Below, piece after piece: positions 44,226 to 55,353 of a stretch of 64,000 bases of DNA. The notes beneath the pieces are model-generated. The model did not search any database and was not told the DNA's origin. It saw nothing but the letters and a program-made list of their open reading frames with translations. Made by a program: the position numbers and the translations under genes. Source of the stretch: Polyodon spathula (Eukaryota > Chordata > Actinopteri > Acipenseriformes > Polyodontidae); assembly GCF_017654505.1 (NCBI RefSeq), contig NC_054543.1, positions 25,024,339-25,088,338 on the forward strand. The letters are read 5' to 3'. Each line of letters opens with the position of its first letter. Position 1 is the first letter of the stretch.

Positions 44226-44600
44226 CCTATAGAAAGTCTACACCCCCTTTCAAAATTTTCACCATTTGTTGCCTTATAGCCTGGAATTAAAATAGTTTTT
44301 TTTTTCATCTACCTACACATCCTACCCCACAACTTCCGAATGTAAAAAATATTCCAGAAATTTGTAGAAAATGACTTAAAAATAAACACTGAAATAGCTT
44401 GGTTGGACAAGTGTCCACCACCTTTGTAAAAGCAATCCTAAATTAGCTCAGGTGTAACCAATCGCCTTCAAAATCACACACCAAGTTAAGTGGCCTCCAT
44501 CTGTGTTAAATTTTAGTGATACACATTATTTCAGGATAAATTCAGCCATTCCTGTAGGTTCCCTCTGCTAGGTAGTGCATTTTAGAGCAAAGACTCAACC

Positions 44601-45575
44601 ATGAGCACCAAGCCACTATCAAAAGAACTCCGGGACAAAGTTGTTGAAATACACAGGTCAGGGGATGGGTATAAAAAAATATCAAAGGCCTTGAATATCC
44701 CTTGGAGCAGGGTCAAGACGATTATTAAGAAGTGGAAGGTGTATGGTACCACCAAGACCCTACCTAGATCAGGCCATCCCTCCAAACTGGATGACTGAGC
44801 AAGAAGGAGACTGATCAGAGAGGCCAATGGCAACTTTGCAAGAGCTACAGGCTTTTATGGCCAAGACTGATCAAAATGTGTATGTGACAACAATATCCCA
44901 AGCATTCCACAAATCTGACCTATATGGTAGGGTGGGAAGTAGAAATCCATTACTCAAGAAAGCTCACCTTGAATCCTGTTTGAAGTATGCAAAAAAACAC
45001 TCAGGAGATTCTGTAGCCATGTGGCAAAACATTTTGTGGTCTGACCAAACTAAAATGGAACTTTTTGGCCTAAATGCAAAGCGTTACGTTTGGCGCAAAC
45101 CCAGCACAGTGCATCACCCAAAGAACACCATCCCTACTGTGAAGCATGGTGGTGGCAGCATCATGTTATGGGGATGTTTCTTATCGGCAGAGACTGGGGC
45201 ACTTGTTAGAATAGAAGGGAAAATGAATCGAGTACAGAGAAATCTTTGAGGAAAACCTGCTGCCCTCTGCTAGAAAGCTGAAACTGGGATGGAAGTTCAC
45301 CTTTTAACATGACAAAGCCCACAGCCAGAGCTACACTAGAGTAGGTAAATGTCCTTGAGTGGCCCAGTCAAAGCCCCAACCTAAATCCAATCGAAAATTT
45401 GTGGCATGACTTGAAGATTGCTGTCCATCAATGCTCCCCTAGGAACTTGACAGAGCTTGAACAGTTTTGTAAAGAAGAATGGTTAAATATTGTCAAATCT
45501 AGGTAGAGACTTAGCCCAACAGACTCACAGCTGTAATTGCTGTCAAAGGTGTTCCCACCAAGTATTAACTCAGGG
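44601..45575 (+). pseudogene. Tc1-like transposase, inactive
   Basis: MSTKPLSKELRDKVVEIHRS and GYKKISKALNIPWSRVKTII form the first helix-turn-helix; SGHPSKLDD-stop follows at 44,798. After a shift come [37 protein letters not shown] (first Asp), [24 protein letters not shown]. Then decayed text with the HDKAH-like second Asp region near 45,308 and [18 protein letters not shown] (Glu) near 45,364-45,415 in other frames. Multiple stops and shifts. Confidence 0.85.
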
Positions 45576-45607
45576 GGGGTGGAGACATATCCAATTCTGA
45601 TCTTTCA

Positions 45608-45612
<5 letters not shown>

Positions 45613-45682
<70 letters not shown>
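45613..45682. repeat. (TA)n microsatellite inside a Tc1 element
   Basis: About 34 TA units between the transposase stop region and the right terminal repeat of the Tc1 at 44,221-45,827. Confidence 0.95.
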
Positions 45683-45685
<3 letters not shown>

Positions 45686-45827
45686 TGTCAATAAAAACTT
45701 TTTTCCCCTTAACAGTGTGGATGTATAGTGTGAAAAAATCCTCATTTAAAAGCATGAAACTCTGAGGCACTGACACAACAAAATATGAAAAAAAGTTCAA
45801 AGGGGTGTAGACTTTCTACAGGCACTG

Positions 45828-46012
<185 letters not shown>

Positions 46013-46173
46013 TTACAGCGGTTGGCATATCAATATAAAATCTGGAACTGGGTGCCCAATCGCCATAGCCTTCACCCATGTATTGTATTTAGTGCATAAT
46101 AACATATTCACGTACTCCAGATAAAGTTTAGACTTTTTAGGTCTAGACATCTGAAAAAAGTATTGATGAAATA

Positions 46174-46236
<63 letters not shown>
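46174..46236. repeat. (TAA)n microsatellite
   Basis: About 21 TAA units. The following stretch to about 47,100 contains a T-run at 46,408-46,426 and otherwise nothing recognisable. Confidence 0.95.
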
Positions 46237-46237
<1 letters not shown>

Positions 46238-49200
46238 TTGTTATTTTCCTCATCTTGGTTTGAGTAGCCATCGCACTGATAAAGTGAAATTGGCAGGGTA
46301 TGGGATTTGTAGTTTTTAATGTGTGATTAACAGTGGGCAGTGGACACCAATAAACTACATTCCCAGAGTACATTATGATTGAGCTAAGAGAGTTTCGATC
46401 TGTGAGGTTTTTTTTTTTTTTTTTTGGTTTCCTGGCTTATAGTAATAACAATTTTGAAATGAAATTACAGGCAATGGCTTAGAGTTCTCCACCTTTCACC
46501 AATCATATCCCCACAATAGGATTAGTATGAGTTATTAATGTGAGTGATCAAACTCAGTAGCTAGTGCAGTCACCCTAATAAAAAAGGATAATTGTGGTGC
46601 AGAAAGCCAAATTGCTTTTTGAAAACTAATATGTTATAGCCATGCTCACACTGAATGCATTATTTATCTCTGCAAAGCGGGCTTCATTATAACTTATAAT
46701 TGATTCTACGGTTGGCATGTACTTTGTGTCTGCAAATAATATTTAAACAAAACTTATCGGTATGTTGAAATAACAGGATATACAAGGTGTAAAATCAAAC
46801 TTGCCAGAAGTGGTGTGCAATTATTTGTTTATATATTGTGACTATCACCTGACATACAGAACCAGGATACATGTCCCTGTGTCTTCATCCATATCATTTC
46901 ATTCTATGGTTAGGCTTTATGTAAGGGTTACATTTTTTCTTTATTAAGTTTAGTTTATTTGCTTGTATAGGGTGTTTGGATTCAGTATTTCCCAATCATT
47001 TTGTTATAGTTAAGACTGGTGATAATTTTTCACTTGGTGTGACGGCATCATCATGATGTGATATTGTACCTCCCTATACACAATAAAAGATGTATCCAAT
47101 AAATAGAAAACTGGATCCACTAAATAAAATCAGCAACCCTGATCACTTGCACCTTTGCTGTCTAGCATTTCATTTTTGTAGCAAACACTCAGATGCCGTC
47201 TTTTCGTGTTTCACCGGTAATCTACACTTCGTTGCCTTTCACTGGAGGTCATTTCTCTGCGCATCACTCCCAAGATATTATCAAATATTTTCCTACCTGC
47301 TCCGGTGCTGCTTCTCATTATTCAGCTTCTCCATTCGGCTGCAGGAGCTCCAGCGTTAGTCTTTCCTGCTACATCTAGCTTCCAGAGCATCAACAGCACC
47401 GTCCAAACCGTAGCTTCATTTCTCAACTCGTCTGCGTCTTTATTAGACAGACTGGCCCTCCACTAAAATCTCTAAAGCTCCTTCAACAAGACGTCAACAT
47501 TCCCATCATCAGTGTTTGCCTTGCCATAGCTCCTCTATTTAATCCACCACAAAGATCTGTCAGCTAAACATTCATTTACTCTTCACTTGCAATCAAGCGC
47601 CCCTCCTCCGCTCCCAGAGCCAGCACAAATTATTGTTCCTTCAGGGGATCCTTCCCTGGATTTCTATTGGCTACGTTCAACGTTTTAGGGACCTGTCCAT
47701 TCAGTTTCGTGCTCCGTATCGGTGTATGGCGGCTTGTGCTTTTGACTGGTCACAACAAGCTCAAACAACACTGCTGTTTTGTAACTTTTCCACCGGCGCC
47801 TCTCAGTCCGTGGCTAACAATGGCAGCGCTCTCCTTGCGTGACTGCAGGAGGGTGGTAAGTAACCATGGTGACCAGGCAGCTTCATCTGCACTGCAAGCG
47901 CCGTGCCTCAGTACTGCAATCTTATGGCTTGCTGCTGCTGCGCTTTTACAACCTGCGAGGACTCGTTCAACTCGTCGAATTGTGACATCTAAATACTGTT
48001 TTAACGTATTTATATACATGACTAACTGTCCTAAAACATGTAACGAAGATATTAAAATCTAAAAGAATACGCAATTGTTGTTCTACACCGACAAGGATTT
48101 TAATAACAATAACCAAATATGTTCTACCTGGCTTCTCTCAAGCCAATGGTTAATTCTAATCATAACTGCTTGATGACAGTATAACACTACAAATTTTATA
48201 CAGTCTCTAAGCTGGTTTGCTATCACTGTGAAGCTCACACACTCCAGCTTTTCTATACATTCTTGCCGTTTGTTGTCATTCCGAGGGATTTGCAGGAGAC
48301 CCCCTCCTCCTCACTCTTTTTTAGCAACTGACATTCTCCAATTTCAACTCTTCCCTCTTCAAGGACCTGGTCATGAAGCAACCTTACTCAGCTGTTTTTT
48401 AGATGCTCAGTATCTACCATCATAGTAACGTCCTGCTTTCCTGCATTACGCATCCATTCCTGTGATTTATTCCTGTTCCCAGATTCGTGTTTCCTTATCT
48501 GGTGCTGCTTCTCCAATCCGACCAGCTTCATCAAAGTCATCATTTCATCAATGCGAGCCGCTAGTCAGTCATAGAACAATGTCCTACAATTGATCAATGT
48601 TCCAGTCAATGTCCTCCTACCCCCAATAGACAATAAACTGCTCCCGACCAATCAATATGTTTTGCAGACACCTCGGAGCAACATATTCTTCATCTTCTCT
48701 TGTTCTGCAGCAGTCTCAGATCTCTGCAATCTTCATCTCTGCCCAAAAGCAGCCCCATCTCTGGCTCCATCTAAATCTGCCTTAACACTGAAAGACCAAT
48801 ATCTACTGCATTCAGCAGATCCCTACTCTCTGCAGCAGACCACCGCACTCTACCAATGGTAGTCCTCCATTCTCTAATGCAGATCTCTGCTCTCACAGCT
48901 GGGCCTCTGCACACTACTGACAGCACTCCATTGTTTTCTTCTTTAGACCTCTGCTCTGTTCAGCAGATCCCGCCCTCTACTGTTAATTGCTCCTCACTAC
49001 AGCAGATCTCCACTCCCTCTTCAGATCAGTTCACTACTGCAGCTGCAAAAATAGCTCTAGTTTACTGTTTAAATCTGCAGCTGCACTTCTCCAGAGCCTG
49101 CAATGCTCCAGCCTTCCTCCAATACGCAGATCGTGGCAGCATTCCCACAATCAAGGCTAACGCTAATCCCCATCTAATCAAAATACAGGGCACTTCTTCA

Positions 49201-49659
49201 GCAATCCTATTCATATCTCCGCTCATCCTCCCAAATTTTGCAACATTAATACTTGGTTTGAGACGTGGTACGAGACTGGAAATCTGTCTTGATTATGAGC
49301 TAAGGATGTCCACTATTAAGACAATAACTGGCTTTGCGAAACCCAAATCTCTGAATGTGAGTTTACCTTTTCCATTTCAAGCAGACATGATAGTAGCAAA
49401 CCGCTGATCGATCCTGTATTAACTAACACATAGAAAGGTGGCATCTCATCTCTGCCCTCATTTCTAGAATATGGGGCGCAAAGGCACCGTGCTTCCCCAG
49501 TAGTCGATCCATGTTCGTTCAGTCCAGCTGCCACCTCAGCCTTCAGTTTCAGCTCTCCTTCTGCCTCTACTTCCGGTATCCAAGTGCTGTCAATTGGTCC
49601 CATTTGATTCCACCCCCATCCAGAATCCTCAGCTTCTCCAGATGCTATTTGACTGAAAC

Positions 49660-50690
49660 CTACTCTCAGTAAACTCCTTCAATCTGCTCAGCATTACATG
49701 TCTGCAGCCCTCCACCTTGTTCAAGAGCTCTTATTCTACAGCCTGCTCAGTGTCTTCAATCCTCTGTGCCCAGATTCGAATAATCATAGCCCTTCAATCA
49801 AAATCTGGCTCTCATGGTCCATGCTAGGGATTCTCTCCAACTCCCTCCAGTCTCTCCATATTAGTATTCTGCCTGACCCTCTGTGGGATTCTTAAGAGCT
49901 TTCCCCTTGCCTCACCTTCCCGTCTGTCTATATCAACATATATTCTCCATTTGTTAATTTCCACTCTTCTGAAAAGCCGCTTCTCCCCCTAAATAATTTA
50001 CCCATGGAGATCAGCTGCCTCTTGGCCACCTTCCATTCTTATTCCATCACTTGGCTGCATACCTCAAGACGGATCAATTCAGCACGGTCGGTCCACTCAC
50101 ACGTCAAGTATCAAGTTCCCTATCTCACTTTTCAAGGTATCTCCACAGCAGGAACCCCCCTTCCCCCACACTCCCCTCCTCAGACCATCTGTTCATTGAT
50201 TCCTCTCACTCCTATCATCACTCACCTCGCCTCGAGCAGACCTCCTTCCATTCCTCCACCCTTGCCTCTGAGCAGGCCTCCTTCCTCTCTCCACCCTCGC
50301 CTCATGAGTAGGCCTCCCTGCATGGCTCCCTCCTCTCCACCCTCTCCTCCGAGCAGGCCTCGCTCATCGACTCCACCATCTCGTCCTCGCAGACCTACCT
50401 CCTCTCCACCCTCGCCTCCTCGCAGGTCTCACTCCTCGACTCCACCCTCTCCTCCTTGCAGACCTCCCTCCTCTCCACCCTTGCCTCCTCACAGGCCTCA
50501 CTCCTCGACTCCACCCTCTCCTCCTTGCAGACCTCCCTCCTCTCCACCCTCTCCTCCAGAGCAGGTCTCCCTCTTCGACTCTCCCCTTCCCCCCAGCCTG
50601 ATCACGAATGTGGGGGAACTGGTCTTCCTCTGCAGTGGATTCCTACATTCATTCATCCTTCCCTGATATAGTTGCTGCTCCTTCTAAAAA
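49660..50690 (+). pseudogene. Tyrosine recombinase of YR copy 2, first unit
   Basis: LLQSAQHYMSAALH at about 49,672-49,715 matches the core-binding domain of copy 1. Later frames give ITWLHTSRRINSARSVHSHV, DHLFIDSSHSYH, a 69-bp repeat block, and NWSSSAVDSYIHSSFPDIVA near 50,617-50,675, which is the C-terminal Tyr-containing region (W-SSAxDSYIxxS). The intervening HSFR box is lost or replaced by the repeat. Several frame changes. Confidence 0.5.
50330..50560 (+). repeat. 69-bp minisatellite (about 3 units) inside the YR frame
   Basis: The unit runs from one GACCTCCCTCCTCTCCACC to the next, 69 bases or 23 codons. In one frame each unit reads QTSLLSTLASSQASLLDSTL plus SS, a leucine/serine repeat. 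Degenerate units extend left to about 50,250. It sits where the first YR unit should have the stretch before the HSFR box. Confidence 0.75.
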
Positions 50691-50719
50691 TGCTAGAATC
50701 ATCTCTACTCTTCAGAAAG

Positions 50720-51290
50720 GCTGCTTCTCCCCCTACGAGGATCTACTCATGGAGACCATCTGTCTCACAGCTTTCTTTGGCTTTCTCAGAAGCTCCGAAT
50801 TCACAGTTCCCTCAGCTTTTTGCTTCCCCTCGGTGGGTATTCGTTTGTGACCTCTCTTCTATTTCCAACTCCTATTTCCTTATTCGGCTGCACACTTCAC
50901 AGACAGACCAACTTTGGCGCGGTCAGTTCATTCAGCTTTAAAGGACCAAGTCTGCTATCTGCCCTTTTTCAGCAATGGTCAAGATATCTCTCTTGCAGGA
51001 CCCCCCCCCCCCCCACGGACCCTCTATTCATCGATTCTTCCCGATCTATTGTCACTCGTCTCTGGTTCTCAACCCATCTCTCCACCCTCCTCTCCAGGAC
51101 AGGCCTCCCTCCTCAGCTTTATTCACCCCATTCATTCCGTATCAGTGCAGCCACCTCCGCTGCAAGGGCCAGCATCAATCAAAGCCTGATTAAGACCATG
51201 GGGCGCTGGTCCTCTTCTGCAGTGGATTCTTATGTTCATTCATCTCCCTCCGACATAGTTGCAGCCCATTCCAAATTGCTAGTATGCCCG
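50720..51290 (+). pseudogene. Tyrosine recombinase of YR copy 2, second (duplicated) catalytic unit
   Basis: It begins at FSPYEDLLMETICLTAFFGF-LRSSEFT near 50,728-50,805, the LL-A-FGFLRxxE box with the first catalytic Arg. It continues in other frames with RLHTSQTDQLWRGQFIQL, PLFIDSSRSIVTRLW and LPPQLYSPHSFRISAATSAA (the HxxR box, His-Ser-Phe-Arg). It ends LIKTMGRWSSSAVDSYVHSS with the Tyr nucleophile region. The second half alone (50,820-51,323) is one open frame of 167 codons. A C-run at 51,001-51,014 lies in it. Confidence 0.65.
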
Positions 51291-51556
51291 AAGTGGGGGC
51301 TACCTGTCTGCCGGAGCAACTAGAGGTTTTCTCCTAATTCGCTTCAAGGGTTTTTTTCCTCTCCACTGAGCAGCAGGTATACACATCATCCTAGGCAGCG
51401 TGAAGTCTCGGCCAATTGGGGGTCTTACGAGCGCCCCTTTACAGAAGTCTCAGACGCTGGGCACCTCTCCCTCTCTATCTCCTTTCATGTCCCGGTCTTC
51501 CGGGGCCGTCCTCCTCTGAGGGATGGCTCCCCGAGTCATAACCCTCATATGTTTTC

Positions 51557-51710
51557 GGTTGCTAGGTCCTTCGGCCCGGGGCTTGTGTCGGCATCGCTGC
51601 CCTCAGTCAGTGGCCACTTTCTGTATCCTGTCTTTGGTTGCTGGGTCCTTCGCCCCTGGACTCGTGTCGGCATCGCCGCCCTCAGTCAGTGGCCACCTTC
51701 TATCCTAGCT
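51557..51710 (+). repeat. Two tandem 79-bp repeats
   Basis: GGTTGCTAGGTCCTTCGGCC at 51,557 and GGTTGCTGGGTCCTTCGCCC at 51,636 begin two units sharing GTGTCGGCATCGC-GCCCTC and AGTCAGTGGCCAC. They follow the recombinase and might be terminal repeats of the YR element. Confidence 0.75.
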
Positions 51711-51857
51711 TCCATGTCCAGCTTCGCTGGTCTGCTACTAGAGTGGGCCTCGTCTGCTCTTCTATCCTAGGTCTGGTCCTTTCTAGCCGGCACTCTGTCC
51801 TACTTACCGCTCCCTTCTGCTTCTTCTGCCCTATCTCTACCCCCCAGCAAACGCCTC

Positions 51858-51863
51858 GTGAAA

Positions 51864-51899
<36 letters not shown>
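51858..51899. repeat. (TA)n at the left edge of a Tc1 element
   Basis: About 20 TA units replace the expected outermost bases of the Tc1 terminal repeat that follows. Confidence 0.9.
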
Positions 51900-51901
<2 letters not shown>

Positions 51902-52248
51902 CCCCCTGTTTGATTTTTTCCATTGTTGCACATTTTTCACATTGAATTGGGTCAGATCTTTTTGTGGATTGTAGTTTAGAAAGAGTCTGAGAGAAAAAAT
52001 GACACCAAAGTTTGGTGCTTCTTTCATTTGGTGTGCAAGGTAATCAAACATGCAATCTTCAAGTGTGAAAAAGTTATTGCCCCCCTAGTTAACTCAAACC
52101 AATTAAAGGGATAATTAGGGTCAGCTGTTTGAATACTTTGTTAACAATCAGGTCTGACTAGGCCAGCCTTGCCCAATATAAATCTAACTAACCTTGGCCT
52201 TTACCATCAGAGTGAAATTGTCAGCACACAGGTTTTAGAGGCACATCA

Positions 52249-52973
52249 TGCCACGATTAAAATAAATTTCTGAAGACCTCCGGAAAAAAGTTGTTGATGC
52301 CTATCTGTCTGAAAAGGGTTACAAAGCCTTTTCTAAGGCTCTGGGGCTCCACCACACCACAGCCAGAGCCATATTGTCCAAATGGAGAAAGTTTGGGACA
52401 GTAGTGAATCTTCCCAGGACTGGCCGTCCTCCCAAAATCTTTCCAAGAGCAAGGCGTAAAATCAAACCAAACACTGCATTCCACAGTAAGAACCTCATAC
52501 CAACGGTCAAGCATGGTGATGGTAGTGTCATGATTTGGGGATGCTTTGCTGCGTCAGGACCTGGACAACTTGCCGTCATTGAAGGATCCATGAATTCTGT
52601 TCTGTATCAGAGAATTCTACAGAAGACTGTCAGGCCATCTGTCTGTTAGCTGAAGCTGAAGCGCAGCTGGGTCATGCAGCAAGACAATAATTTGAAACAA
52701 ACAAGCAAGTCTACATCAGAATTGTTGAACAAGAAATTTAAAGTTTTGGAATGGTCTAGTCAAAGTCCAGAACTCAACCCCATTGAGATGTTGTGGCAGG
52801 ACCTGAAACGAGTAGTTTATGCTTGAAAACTCACAACGGTCACTGAGTTGAAGCAGTTTTGCATGAAGGAGTGAGCCAAAATTCCTCCACTGTGCTGTAA
52901 GAGATTGATGAATAACTACAGGAAGCGTTTGGTTGCAGTTATTGCTGCTAAAGGTGGTGTAACCAGTTATTGA
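52249..52973 (+). pseudogene. Tc1-like transposase with internal deletion
   Basis: MPRLK-stop-ISEDLRKKVVDAYLSEKG gives the HTH start, then LGLHHTTARAILSKWRKFGT and LPRTGRPPK. The frame jumps directly to NTAFHSKNLIPTVKHGDGSV, so the segment with the first catalytic Asp is missing. [14 protein letters not shown] has the second Asp region altered (DNDPKHTS expected) and [20 protein letters not shown] has the Glu. Stops near 52,647, 52,825 and 52,873. Inactive. Confidence 0.85.
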
Positions 52974-52984
52974 GTCTAAGGGGG

Positions 52985-53474
52985 CGAACAGAACAGAACA
53001 GTAAATAAAAAGGTAGTAACAAACAAACAAAAAACACAGGACACGGCATATTCACCAAAAGAAAAGACAAACAAAACAGACTAACTCTACATAAAACACG
53101 GTGAGCAGATATTTTAACTTTACGTTATTATTTTATTATTATTACCTCCGTCTCCAAACCCATTCACCACTCATCGAACACACAACCCAGAGTATGTGAA
53201 AACATGCTGCTTTTATGCAGTTGTACCAAGACTCGATTGCTAATCAATCATTCAATTGGAGTCTCGATACAACTGCACATGAATTAATAAAGTGCAATTC
53301 CCCATGCTCACATATTATTACTTTTTACTTGCATGTGAAGTGCTGTGCAATCCTCGTGCCTAAATACAAATATACATTTTACACCCATTTATATCCCTTG
53401 TATCAATGACTAAACACCAACATTAAAACACAGCACATAACACAAAATATACACAGGGGCGGGCACTTTGCCAC
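52985..53474 (-). mobile_element. Partial LTR, diverged relative of the 16,880-17,656 LTR
   Basis: On the minus strand it starts TGTGGCAAAGTGCC at 53,474 and follows the other LTR through ATGTTGGT, AGTTGTA-C-AGACTC, CATAAAAGCAGCATGTTT and GGGTTGTGTGTTCG-TGAGTG to TTTTATTTACTGTTC. The last third (poly(A)-signal region and TG...ACA end) is missing, so it is a 3'-truncated copy. It lies inside the Tc1 at 51,899-53,657. Confidence 0.7.
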
Positions 53475-54727
53475 AGGGTTGCATAACTTTCTTTAATAAA
53501 TAAATGAAATAAGTATCAAAATTTTGTGTTTTTTGTTCACTCATGGTCCCTTTTATCTACTATTAGATTTTGGTTGAAGATCTGATAACATTCAGTGTCA
53601 GAAATTTGCAAAAATGCAGAAAATCAGACAGGGGGCAAATACTTTTTCATGGCACTGTATATATATATATGTATAACAATGTGTGTGATTGTAATAATAT
53701 AATTATAGAAAAATAATTGTTATCACTGTTAAACTGAAAAAATATCCAAAGATGCCATCTTTATAGAAATTGTCTCCAAACACATCAGCAGATCAATCAA
53801 GATTATTTGTGCACATCAGTAAATAAAATAGCCTACAGTACGTAACCTTAACTGTTGAGTACTAACTTAGCATTGCACCTAACTACACACCATGGGCATG
53901 CAGAACTATTACCACACACTCTTTTATGATTAATATTTTTACTTCACCAACTGGGTATACTAAACTTAAATATAATATTTAAAATGTGCCTTTTATGGTG
54001 TTTACTACCATTCTGAGTGATTCTGGGTTCCGTTGCTCCACTACTGAGTGTTATAGTTTTCTGTAATTCTGCCTTACCTAGCTAGATAATCCAGAGAAGC
54101 CCCAGCTACTCTTCATGTATGGAGGTGGACCTGCACATTGTCACAGGATTTGAATGGAACCAGACAGGCAGTTACATGCCTGCACTTATAAGATCTCTAA
54201 TTCAAGCTCAAAGCAGCTCGAACAACTCAGTCAGGCAAAGGCAGACTAACTCAATAATAATAACTCAATAATCGAGCAACAGTAACCATAACCACTCGGA
54301 ATAATCGAAACACCAGAAAAAATATTTAAAAAAAAAACTAATTAAAATAACATTTGAAGCTACTTTCTTATTAAGTACAGAAAGGCAATGGAAACCCCTG
54401 GTGTAAGATAATTATTATTATTATTATTATTTTTTTTTTTTTCTTCCCAGGTGCCCCAGGTACAGCGACTGTATGTATAGTACTAGCTGGTGGCAGGAGC
54501 TTTAGTCATTTATTCTTAAAGGGTTACTTCATAAATAACAATGACATTGTTTTTCAAAAGAAAATTACAAAACAGAACCTGCTATATTTAACCTGGTTGG
54601 ATAATGTTTGTCACAAGGGGTACACAAGGGCCTCCTTAGTGCATCAGCATGACAGCTGTCTGGACTGAGCTGTGTAGGGTACTTCTCTGTGGTCTTCAAG
54701 TGGGCACCTTCCATCCTTGGTGTTTCG

Positions 54728-55273
54728 TTAACTAGCCCACAACACCTTAAGAGGGCTTGACAGTAATTCCGGCATCACCCCCTCTTTTTGTCTCAGCCAG
54801 AGCCAGTTGCTGCACCTCTCTGCTGCTTCAGATATGTTCTTCACTAAGCGACTCAGCTCTTGACCACTGAATCCGATGTCTCTGAAAAACAAGGTTGAGA
54901 AGTGTGCCACAAATCCTCGACAACCCACCTCCTCTGGGTAAATCTGGACTATCCATCCTCGCTGTTCTGCTTCAGCAGATAATTCAGTGTCCCAAAGTTT
55001 CTTCCTTTTGTACGCCTCATCCACAGCATCCTCCCATGGCACTGTTAACCAGACAATATCAGGTCAAAGGTTAGTTGTGGAAATATCAGGTGGAAAAATA
55101 AGCTGTTCTTCAAAATCTGCCAAAATTTTCCAGTCTCTAGCAGCTTCCAGTTGTCTTAGACAAGTTTTAATACCTTTTCTTGGAGGATGCTCCCCTGGAT
55201 GGAGGAATCTTTGTGTGTCATATATTGCTGGCATTGTTGGCAACCTGTTGGTCATGCTGCACTTGTCTACCAA
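54728..55273 (-). pseudogene. Fragment of a multicopy PD-(D/E)xK-like nuclease or retrotransposon C-terminus
   Basis: Minus strand: LEAARDWKILADFEEQLIFP, DISTTNL-stop-PDIVWLTVPWED, AVDEAYKRKKLWDTELSAEA, EQRGWIVQIYPEEVGCRGFV, EAAERCSNWLWLRQKE. I recognise the order RPDIV...ELTVPWED...ERKxxKYxEL...VEVGCRGF as a repetitive fish protein segment. The PD...E...K spacing suggests a restriction-like nuclease core, but I cannot name the parent element. The Arg before PD is a stop and about 10 residues are deleted between PDIV and LTVPWED. Bases 53,660-54,727 hold no recognisable gene. Confidence 0.5.
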
Positions 55274-55353
55274 TGCTAAGGCTAAACATCACAGCATCTA
55301 GTAAACTGTCCTTGGCTAAGAGACACATTACATCCTTTCAAAATGTGTCTTAA

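Larger units (their letters stand above)
44221..45827 (+). mobile_element. Tc1-like transposon
   Basis: The left end TAGTGCCTATAGAAAGTCTA and the inverted right end (TAGACTTTCTACAGGCACTG at 45,808-45,827) define it. The left terminus differs from the usual CAGTG by C to T. It abuts (TA)n on the left and (TG)n/(AC)n on the right, so a clean TA duplication can no longer be read on the right. It contains a private (TA)n at about 45,613-45,682. Confidence 0.88.
47560..51720 (+). mobile_element. YR-encoding element, copy 2, rearranged (class unresolved)
   Basis: It aligns with copy 1 (36,000-38,120) over its 5' part. Compared with copy 1 it has about 1.1 kb more at 48,480-49,620, partly a quasi-tandem AGCAGATCTC/CTCTGC-rich sequence. 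The recombinase follows at 49,640-51,290 with a duplicated second half. A pair of 79-bp repeats lies at 51,557-51,710. No RT or RNase H is seen. 47,100-47,560 is similar in composition and may be its 5' end. Confidence 0.55.
51899..53657 (+). mobile_element. Tc1-like transposon, deleted and interrupted
   Basis: The left repeat TTGCCCCCTGTTTGATTTTT and inverted right repeat (reverse complement of 53,600-53,657: CAGTGCCATGAAAAAGTATT then TGCCCCCTGTCTGATTTT) define it. TA follows at 53,658-53,659. The outer about 20 bases on the left have been replaced by (TA)n. It has an internal transposase deletion and an LTR fragment at 52,985-53,474. Confidence 0.85.

Noticed and set aside
46143..46373. Tyr-rich frame across (TAA)n and Ile/Tyr-rich frames across (TA)n tracts
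   Set aside because: Direct translations of microsatellites.
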